Assembly (NCBI GenBank): GCA_009783205.1
Contig: WRHO01000006.1
Coordinates: 1-64,000 of the forward strand
Reading direction: 5' to 3'
Source of the DNA: Oscillospiraceae bacterium
GTDB taxonomy: Bacteria > Bacillota > Clostridia > Oscillospirales > Ruminococcaceae
Length of the DNA stretch: 64,000 nucleotides
Of this stretch, positions 35,488 to 41,674 are shown piece by piece (position 1 is the first letter of the stretch; each line of letters opens with the position of its first letter). Below the pieces are notes generated by a model, which had not been told where the DNA came from, did not search any database, and saw nothing but the letters and a program-made list of their open reading frames with translations. Both the position numbers and the translations under genes were made by a program.

Positions 35488-35739
35488 ATGAAAACTAAAT
35501 TTCCGATTATCCTCAAAGAATTGAGGAAAACAAATAAAATGACACAACAACAATTAGCCGATAAACTTCATATTTCTCAAAGAGCATATTCTCATTATGA
35601 AAAAGGTGAAGCGGAGCCTAATCTTGAAACTCTTTTGAGATTAGCAGAAATTTTTAAAGTTTCAACTGATTATCTTATAGGTAGATATGTAAATGTGTTT
35701 GAAAGCAACACAAGTTGTAATAATGTAAAAGCAGTTTAA
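35488..35739 (+). CDS. XRE/cI-type repressor
   Basis: 83 residues, almost all a helix-turn-helix domain (NKMTQQQLADKLHISQRAYS, HYEKGEAEPNLETLLRLAEI, FKVSTDYLIGR). These are typical of lysogeny repressors and small immunity regulators. It is transcribed away from the element's main operon, with a palindromic operator between. This is the classic arrangement of a repressor that keeps phage genes off. Confidence 0.88.
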   Translation: MKTKFPIILKELRKTNKMTQQQLADKLHISQRAYSHYEKGEAEPNLETLLRLAEIFKVSTDYLIGRYVNVFESNTSCNNVKAV

Positions 35740-35750
35740 GGAGTACGGAA

Positions 35751-36380
35751 ATGAAAAAAATATTAGTAATTATAACAATTTCAGCAGTTTTATTGAGCTT
35801 TTCGTCTTGCCTTGGATACGAAAACGATAGAGAATTTGATGTTGAAGAAACTACACCGATTGAATCTATTATTGAAACAACAGAAAAAAATAAACCTAAA
35901 GGGACAGATAAAAAAGAGACAAGTGAAGATGAAATTATTATAATTACAAAAAAAGAAGTACCGACAGAACAGACTGTCTCAGAAACAATGAAAATTAATG
36001 AACTTACAATAGGAGACGCTATTAATGTTGAATATTTAGAAATAACATTTGGCATAGAAGTTGAAGTTGTAAAAGAAAATCCGTATTCGAGTAAAAATAA
36101 TGTAAAACTTCCGATAAAAATAAAAAATCTTAAAGACGATTCATATGAATTTACACCTTGGAAATTTACTTATTTTGGTTCAAGAGGCGGAGAAGTAGAG
36201 GATAAAGGTTATTTATTTGAAGATAAAATTGTTAAAAGCAAATTAAGAAGTGGTGCAGAGGTCTTATATTCTTTATATTTCGCGTATGACGGAGACGGAG
36301 ATTATTATGTTGAATTCGTAATTTTAAATAATAAAGTTGAACTGAGAGTTCCTGTATATACAGAAAACAATACAGATTGA
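35751..36380 (+). CDS. Lipoprotein with C-terminal beta domain
   Basis: A 209-residue exported lipoprotein. The lipobox LSFSSC cleaves before Cys20. A charged Thr/Glu/Lys stalk covers ~25-80. A C-terminal domain (NVKLPIKIKNLKDDSYEFTP, then GEVLYSLYFAYDG-like strands) resembles the immunoglobulin-like DUF4352 type. It is 11 bases after the repressor, in the constitutively expressed part of the element. A surface role such as exclusion of related phages is possible but unproven. Confidence 0.6.
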   Translation: MKKILVIITISAVLLSFSSCLGYENDREFDVEETTPIESIIETTEKNKPKGTDKKETSEDEIIIITKKEVPTEQTVSETMKINELTIGDAINVEYLEITFGIEVEVVKENPYSSKNNVKLPIKIKNLKDDSYEFTPWKFTYFGSRGGEVEDKGYLFEDKIVKSKLRSGAEVLYSLYFAYDGDGDYYVEFVILNNKVELRVPVYTENNTD

Positions 36381-36393
36381 AAGGACGTAAAAA

Positions 36394-36870
36394 ATGGCAT
36401 ATACACAAAAGAACGTAATCGGAGAGATTGCAGGACTGATAATTTTAAGAATATCATGTTTGGCGGCTTGCCTTTGCTTTGGGCTACCAATGTTCTATAC
36501 ATCAATAATACCGAATTACACATTAAGCGGATTCGGTTCAATTTTAGGAGTACAAGAAAGCGTAATACACGGAACCCCGATTTCGTTAATAGCTTTTGTT
36601 TTCCCGATAATTATATTGATTATAACTTTTTTAGAATTTCTAAACGAGAATATGTACACAGCAACTTTCATTTTCGGAATAATAGGGTTTATAATAACTG
36701 TAATTTACTTTATAGCAGAAACTACATATTTAAACCAAAAAGCAAATTTTTTTGATTTTAATTTGTATGATTTGAAAACATGGTTATCATGGGGAAGTCT
36801 TATACTTTTAGGAATATACCTGTTTATTACAGTCCTATCTTTATTGTGCAGAAGAAATTCATCTGGTTAA
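36394..36870 (+). CDS. Four-helix membrane protein
   Basis: 158 residues with four predicted helices, the clearest being PISLIAFVFPIIILIITFLE and WGSLILLGIYLFITVLSLLC, and a short basic end. It follows the lipoprotein by 13 bases. Unknown family. It is cargo of the element, probably expressed in the integrated state. Confidence 0.55.
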   Translation: MAYTQKNVIGEIAGLIILRISCLAACLCFGLPMFYTSIIPNYTLSGFGSILGVQESVIHGTPISLIAFVFPIIILIITFLEFLNENMYTATFIFGIIGFIITVIYFIAETTYLNQKANFFDFNLYDLKTWLSWGSLILLGIYLFITVLSLLCRRNSSG

Positions 36871-36904
36871 CCCCCAAAAAAACTAAAATAAAGGAGAATC
36901 AATA

Positions 36905-37090
36905 ATGCCTTCAAACAAAAACGCCGATTTGAAATCATCATACTTTGACTTGCTTATGATAAGATATAAAAATAAAGGTCATACCGTTATAGGGTTAGAT
37001 GAATCAATACTTCGGCTAAAGTCAACTATGGACGGTGAAGATGTCGCATATGTTGACAAGCAATTCAACGAATGGTTAAAAAGCCAATAA
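36905..37090 (+). CDS. 61-residue hypothetical protein
   Basis: AAAGGAG precedes the ATG. Soluble and charged (KSSYFDLLMIRYKNKGHTVI), last gene of the plus-strand set. No family recognised. Confidence 0.5.
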   Translation: MPSNKNADLKSSYFDLLMIRYKNKGHTVIGLDESILRLKSTMDGEDVAYVDKQFNEWLKSQ

Positions 37091-37136
37091 CTCTCTAAAC
37101 CTCATTAAAAACCGCATTGAGCAATTAAACAAAAAC

Positions 37137-37185
37137 GAACACACCCACGGGCGGGGCTACGCTTCCCGCTTCCGTGTGTGTGTTC
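37137..37185. repeat. Long GC-rich hairpin, candidate origin or packaging signal
   Basis: GAACACAC-CACGG-GCGGG pairs with CCCGC-CCGTG-GTGTGTTC, with small bulges and a loop GCTACGCTT. No uridine tract follows. It stands at the start of a 340-base non-coding stretch before attR. In an ssDNA phage such a hairpin would be a packaging signal or replication origin; a plain terminator is the alternative. Confidence 0.5.
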
Positions 37186-37428
37186 TCGCTATTATGTTTA
37201 ATTTACGTCAACGGCGTTTTTGCCGACCGTTTAAGCGAGGATATCCCCTGCTCTGCTCTTTTGTACAATTTGACGAATGAAATTCGATTTTAAGAATGGC
37301 TCAACCATGCGATTTTTTAAGTGCTATTTTTCAGCTTAAATCTACATCACAAATTGATGAGCTGACTATTCTAATAATTTAGAGTTTTCCCTTTGTGCAA
37401 ATTTACTACTACTCCTACGGGAATAATA
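37186..37428. other. Non-coding end of the element
   Basis: No gene seen. A small hairpin CGGCGTTTTTGCCG near 37214 and AT-rich sequence up to attR. It is a natural place for the Rep target. Confidence 0.4.
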
Positions 37429-37460
37429 ATAATCAATATTATACGCAATTATGTGGGAAT
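37429..37460. repeat. attR direct repeat (32 bp)
   Basis: An exact copy of 30214-30245. On its left the sequence (ACTCCTACGGGAATAATA) differs from attL and belongs to the element. On its right the host palindrome arm continues (TGCTATA). Confidence 0.85.
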
Positions 37461-37526
37461 TGCTATAAATGATAACCTTATAATCGGGGGGCTGTTGTAT
37501 AAATTATTAGATTTTTCATTAAAATA

Positions 37527-38459
37527 TCAACTCATTACAGCTTTTACAATACATTCACACGACAAGCCGAATTTTTTCAAAAGCTCTGCGGCGGGGCCGG
37601 AATATCCAAATACATCTTCGACGCCGATTTTTTTTACAGGTATAGGGTACACCTCGGACAAAACGTCGCACACCGCGCTACCGAGTCCGCCGATAACGGA
37701 GTGTTCCTCAACCGTTATTATCTTGCCGGTTTCCTTCGCGGCGTTAATAATAATTTCTTTGTCGAGCGGTTTAATTGTGTGAATATTAATTACTCTTGCG
37801 TTAATTCCCCTCTCTTTCAACTCATCGTGCGCCGATAGTGCTTCGGAAACCATTAATCCCGTTGCAATTATCGCTGCGTCGTTTCCGTCGCGCAATTGAT
37901 TTCCTTTCCCTATTTTAAAGCAATAATCGGGATTATCATTGAAAACGGGAGCCGCGAGCCGCCCAAAACGCAGATATGCGGGGCCTATATGCTCTGCCAT
38001 AGCTAAAACGGCGGCTTCTGCTTCAATATAATCGGAAGGATTTATAATTGTCATATTCGGTATAACGCGCATTAAAGCGATATCCTCGTTACATTGGTGC
38101 GACGCGCCGTCTTCACCGACCGAAATTCCGCCGTGCGTCGCGCCGATTTTAACATTAAGCTTAGGATAAGCAATACTGTTGCGGATAATCTCAAAAGCTC
38201 TGCCCGCCGCAAACATTGCGAAACTCGAAGCAAATACTAACTTACCCGTCGATGCGACACCCGCCGCCACACCCATCATGTTTTGCTCTTGTATTCCGCA
38301 GTTAAAGAATTTTTCGGGGTTGACCTTTGCGAATACTCCGGTTTTTGTTGCCGCCGCTAAATCGGCGTCTAACACCACCATATCGGGGCGTAATTCAGCT
38401 AATTTTACGAGTCCGTCACCATAACCGTCCCGGGTCGCTTTTTTGACTGTATCGCTCAT
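37527..38459 (-). CDS. Transketolase, C-terminal subunit
   Basis: 310 residues carrying the pyrimidine-binding and C-terminal domains of transketolase, which together with the next gene transfers C2 units in the pentose phosphate pathway. Visible motifs: DADLAAATKTG, CGIQEQNMMGVAAG with the catalytic glutamate, GATHGGISVGEDGASHQ, and TVEEHSVIGGLGSAV. Split transketolases are common in Clostridia. It overlaps the N-terminal gene by 4 bases (ATGA). It is the last gene of the divIVA-to-transketolase unit, and the palindrome disrupted by the phage-like element lies ~60 bases downstream. Confidence 0.92.
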   Translation of the reverse strand: MSDTVKKATRDGYGDGLVKLAELRPDMVVLDADLAAATKTGVFAKVNPEKFFNCGIQEQNMMGVAAGVASTGKLVFASSFAMFAAGRAFEIIRNSIAYPKLNVKIGATHGGISVGEDGASHQCNEDIALMRVIPNMTIINPSDYIEAEAAVLAMAEHIGPAYLRFGRLAAPVFNDNPDYCFKIGKGNQLRDGNDAAIIATGLMVSEALSAHDELKERGINARVINIHTIKPLDKEIIINAAKETGKIITVEEHSVIGGLGSAVCDVLSEVYPIPVKKIGVEDVFGYSGPAAELLKKFGLSCECIVKAVMS

Positions 38460-39316
38460 TTTTCTCCCCCCTCCCCCGCTTCTAAAACGGCAATTCTTGC
38501 CTTTAACTCCGCCATAGCGGAAATATACTGTTCCTTATTCGGTGCCGTTCCGTGCCACGCGGCTTTATCCTCCATAAAAGCAACGCCTTTACCTTTTATT
38601 GTTTTTTGAACAATAACGCTCGGTTTATCAGACGATTGTGCCGTTTCCTTTAAGGCGTTTTCTATTTGTTCAAAATCGTGTCCGTCAATACAAATAACAT
38701 TCCACCCGAACGCCTCAAACTTCCCTTGAATACTGCCGAGCGACATAACATCTTCAACCCGTCCGTCAATTTGAAGTCCGTTATTGTCGACAAATGCAAT
38801 TAGGTTATTAAGCTTATAATGCGCCGCAAACATAGCCGCCTCCCATACCTGTCCCTCTTGTATTTCACCGTCACCTAAAAAAGTATAGACTTTATAAGAC
38901 GAATTGTCCGACTTTCCCGATAACGCCATACCACAAGCGGCAGAAAACCCCTGCCCCAATGAGCCGGTACTGAAATCCACACCCGGTACGCTCCCCATTA
39001 CGGGATGCCCTTGAAGCCTTGAACCGATTTTTCGCAATGTTTTTAATTCATCAACGGGAAAGTAGCCCCGTTGCGCCAATACCGAATACAACGCGGGTGC
39101 ATTATGCCCCTTAGATAAAACGAATCTGTCTCTTTTGGGGTTATTAGGGTTATTCGGGTCGATATTCATATGCTTCATATACAAATAGGTAAGCGTATCG
39201 GACATTCCGAGAGAACCGCCCGGGTGTCCGCATTTTGCGTTATACGTCCCCTCTATAATGCCGATTCTGACCTTACAAGCGGTAATCTGTAATTCGAGCT
39301 TTTCTTTTTGTGTCAT
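38456..39316 (-). CDS. Transketolase, N-terminal subunit
   Basis: 286 residues with the thiamine-diphosphate domain: GHPGGSLGMSDTLTYLYMKH, SKGHNAPALYSVLA, GSLGQGFSAACGMAL, the TPP motif GDGEIQEGQVWEA ... NNGLQIDG, and KGKGVAFMED. It needs the adjacent C-terminal subunit. AAAGGAG precedes the ATG, and it follows the HAD gene by 4 bases. Confidence 0.93.
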   Translation of the reverse strand: MTQKEKLELQITACKVRIGIIEGTYNAKCGHPGGSLGMSDTLTYLYMKHMNIDPNNPNNPKRDRFVLSKGHNAPALYSVLAQRGYFPVDELKTLRKIGSRLQGHPVMGSVPGVDFSTGSLGQGFSAACGMALSGKSDNSSYKVYTFLGDGEIQEGQVWEAAMFAAHYKLNNLIAFVDNNGLQIDGRVEDVMSLGSIQGKFEAFGWNVICIDGHDFEQIENALKETAQSSDKPSVIVQKTIKGKGVAFMEDKAAWHGTAPNKEQYISAMAELKARIAVLEAGEGGEK

Positions 39317-39320
39317 TATA

Positions 39321-40151
39321 CTATACTCCTTTCAAATACACCACAATATCTCGCGCAACCCCGCTATTACAATCGCATACAGTAAAATCTGCCGTTTCTT
39401 TAACAATATCCTCTGCATTAGCTGTGGCAAACCCTATATCTGACTGCTCAAGCATTTCGAGGTCATTCATATAATCCCCCGCCGTTATAATTCTTCTGTT
39501 TTGTTCCTTAATATTAAGTATTTCAAGGAGCTTTTGTATTCCCGTCCATTTATTGACATCTTTTGGCAAAATTTCATAATACATTGTATATGAACGCACC
39601 ATATGTACATATTCGCACGGATTTCGGCGGGTAAACTCAATCACCTCGTCAATTATTTCCGGTCGGTCAATAACGAGAACCTTTATCCACCCCTCCTTCG
39701 GTACCTCGCCGTAACTGCACCGAACGGGTTCAATCCCGGCAAAGTCTAAATGCATCTCTTCAAATTCATTTGTACTTACCACATAAATTGTATCATCAAT
39801 GAGAATTTCTACGGCGACATCGGGAAATTTTTCCAGTACTATTTCCACATAAGAAACGGCATTATCGCTCAACTCACACTTCCATAAAAACTCATCTTTT
39901 ATAAAATCATATACGGCGGCACCGTTAAACACCACCAACGGCAATCTCAACAAATTTTCATTTGAATCGAGCATAAACTCTTTAACAACCGAGCGCGCCG
40001 CCGCCACACCTCGCCCCGTGGCGAGCGTAAAAAGTCCGCCGTTATTGATTAATTCGGAGATGGCGGCTTTATCAACCTCGAGAACACGTTTATCATCGGT
40101 AAGAACCGTTCCGTCGGCGTCTGTAATCAATATTGTATTATCGAATTTCAT
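39321..40151 (-). CDS. Cof-type HAD phosphatase
   Basis: 276 residues of the haloacid dehalogenase superfamily with a C2-type cap. Motif I is DADGTVL, motif II TLATGRG, the motif III lysine is in the NKWTGIQKLLEI region, and motif IV is GDYMNDLEMLEQSDIGFATANA. Such enzymes dephosphorylate sugar phosphates, flavin or cofactor precursors; the substrate cannot be told. It overlaps rluD by 14 bases. Confidence 0.85.
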   Translation of the reverse strand: MKFDNTILITDADGTVLTDDKRVLEVDKAAISELINNGGLFTLATGRGVAAARSVVKEFMLDSNENLLRLPLVVFNGAAVYDFIKDEFLWKCELSDNAVSYVEIVLEKFPDVAVEILIDDTIYVVSTNEFEEMHLDFAGIEPVRCSYGEVPKEGWIKVLVIDRPEIIDEVIEFTRRNPCEYVHMVRSYTMYYEILPKDVNKWTGIQKLLEILNIKEQNRRIITAGDYMNDLEMLEQSDIGFATANAEDIVKETADFTVCDCNSGVARDIVVYLKGV

Positions 40152-41064
40152 AATCCCTCAATAATCCTTCAATAAACTCTTTAAAATATTCCGGTAGCTC
40201 GCTCTCTGTTTCCATATATACGCCCGTCTTCGGATGAACAAAGCCTAACTTTTTAGCATGGAGACATTGACCGTTAAGTGACGCGGGCTTTCCATTACCA
40301 TATGTCGTATCTCCCGCGACGGAATGTCCGATATAAGCCATATGCACGCGTATTTGGTGAGTTCTCCCCGTGTGAAGTCGCGCGCGGATATGCGTATAGT
40401 CGTTATAACGGGCAACCGTTTCATAATAGGTTGTTGCTTCACGAGAATTCTTCGCGGTAACGCACATCTTCTTCCTGTCTGTAACGCTTCTGCCAATAGG
40501 CGCGTTTATTGTATCGTTATCCTTTTTTAACCGCCCGTGAACAATCGCCTCGTATTCGCGGAGCATTGTGCGGTTTTTTAGCTGTTCCGCTAAGCTTAGG
40601 TGTGCAATGTCGTTTTTAGCGACCGCAACTAATCCGCTTGTATCCTTATCAATACGATGAACAATCCCGGGGCGTATAATGCCGTTAATTCCCGAAAGAC
40701 TATCCTTACATCTGAACATTAAAGCATTAACGAGCGTCCCGCTGTAAACACCTGCGGCGGGATGCACAATCATTTCGCGCGGTTTATTGACTATTATAAC
40801 AAATTCATCTTCAAAAAGAATATCCAACGGTATATCTTCGGGAAGAATGTCGACGGGGGCGAGGTCATTTACCGTAACCTTAACCGAGTCTCCCGATTTT
40901 AACAAATACTTTTTTGCGAAAACGCCCCCGTTTACGGTACATTTCCCGCCGTCAATAAGTGCCGCCGCCGCGCTTCGAGAAACCCCTTCAACTTTTTCCG
41001 CAACAAACCTGTCTAATCTTATACCTGCGTCGTCGCTCTCCGCAACAATAACAAACTCACTCAT
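40138..41064 (-). CDS. rluD: Pseudouridine synthase RluD/RluA family
   Basis: 308 residues. An N-terminal S4 RNA-binding domain (GIRLDRFVAEKVEGVSRSAA) is followed by the catalytic domain with the key motif GIVHRIDKDTSGLVAVAKN and later RLHTGRTHQIRVHMAYIGH. It isomerises uridines in 23S rRNA; the exact position is not provable here. ATG at 41064 overlaps the lspA stop (ATGAGTGA). The track start at 41082 is an upstream TTG within the repeat region. Confidence 0.9.
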   Translation of the reverse strand: MSEFVIVAESDDAGIRLDRFVAEKVEGVSRSAAAALIDGGKCTVNGGVFAKKYLLKSGDSVKVTVNDLAPVDILPEDIPLDILFEDEFVIIVNKPREMIVHPAAGVYSGTLVNALMFRCKDSLSGINGIIRPGIVHRIDKDTSGLVAVAKNDIAHLSLAEQLKNRTMLREYEAIVHGRLKKDNDTINAPIGRSVTDRKKMCVTAKNSREATTYYETVARYNDYTHIRARLHTGRTHQIRVHMAYIGHSVAGDTTYGNGKPASLNGQCLHAKKLGFVHPKTGVYMETESELPEYFKEFIEGLLRDYEIR

Positions 41065-41674
41065 TATTATTACTTTCTTCAACTGTCAATTGCACATCGT
41101 CAACTGTCAATTGCACGTCGTCAACTGTCAATTGCACGTCGTCAACTGTCAATTGCACATCGTCAACTTGACAAGCTCGCTTTGCTCTATATTCTCTGAC
41201 CTCGTCGCTTACTACTACAACAAACAACAATAACGAACCGATAACCGCACACATATCTGCAAAATTGAATATTGCGAAATTGATAAATTTTAACTCTATG
41301 AAGTCTGTTACATATCCTCTCGATACCCTGTCAATAAAATTGCCGATGCCACCCGCTATAATAAGGGTAATAGAAGCAATAAGCCATCTCGACCTAAAAA
41401 TGCCCATAATAAGCATTACAATACCGACAACTAAGAATACACCGGTAATTGTTATAAGAAAAGTTTGTCGTCCCGATAAAATACCGAACGCCGCTCCGTC
41501 ATTGTGCCAATGTGTAAAATTAAACAAGCCCTTTATAATAACGACGGAATCTCTCGGGGAAATTAACTGTACCACAAAATACTTTGTTAATTGGTCAATT
41601 CCCGCTAATAAAGCGACAAATCCAACGGCAATTAACGCCGTTATACGGTCGCGCTTACTTTGTTTCTTTCGCAT
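41057..41674 (-). CDS. lspA: Lipoprotein signal peptidase with repeat-encoded tail
   Basis: The membrane aspartyl protease that removes lipoprotein signal peptides. Four helices are visible. Conserved motifs are DQLTKY, NDGAAFGIL, GGIGNFIDRVSRGYVTDFI and the second catalytic aspartate in FNFADM. The ATG at 41674 (MRKKQSKRD) lies inside the end of ileS; the track start at 41722 gives 16 doubtful residues. After the last helix the protein carries VDDVQLT four times, encoded by a 21-bp tandem repeat and absent from typical LspA. Confidence 0.92.
   Translation of the reverse strand: MRKKQSKRDRITALIAVGFVALLAGIDQLTKYFVVQLISPRDSVVIIKGLFNFTHWHNDGAAFGILSGRQTFLITITGVFLVVGIVMLIMGIFRSRWLIASITLIIAGGIGNFIDRVSRGYVTDFIELKFINFAIFNFADMCAVIGSLLLFVVVVSDEVREYRAKRACQVDDVQLTVDDVQLTVDDVQLTVDDVQLTVEESNNNE
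41081..41166 (-). repeat. 21-bp tandem repeat in the lspA 3' end, four copies
   Basis: Plus-strand unit AACTGTCAATTGCACRTCGTC repeated four times with A/G variation. It adds VDDVQLT units to LspA and pushes the stop codon onto the rluD start. Repeats built from TGTCAATTG are often intergenic in other genomes. Confidence 0.85.

Larger units (their letters stand above)
30214..37460. mobile_element. Inovirus-like integrated element without Zot, 7.2 kb
   Basis: A discrete AT-rich block between exact 32-bp direct repeats. Minus-strand genes in order of transcription: a small Cys protein, a TM protein, a candidate ssDNA-binding protein, an acidic TM protein, a coat-like protein, a small TM protein joined by a possible frameshift to a 289-residue protein, two small membrane proteins, a Rep_trans replication protein, an AbrB-like Cys-rich protein and a small Cys protein. 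Plus-strand genes: an XRE repressor, a lipoprotein, a four-helix membrane protein and a 61-residue protein. Size, coat layout, Rep type and gene sizes fit filamentous phages. No integrase and no pI/Zot ATPase are present. Confidence 0.7.

Noticed and set aside
30253-37090. A Zot/pI-type ATPase inside the element
   Set aside because: No ORF, including short ones and other frames I checked, carries a Walker A motif or is long enough. The DUF4143 ATPase at 5177..6472 is a different family and lies outside.
37393-37782. ORF of 129 residues across attR and into the transketolase gene
   Set aside because: Antisense to the transketolase C-terminal subunit and without a start signal.
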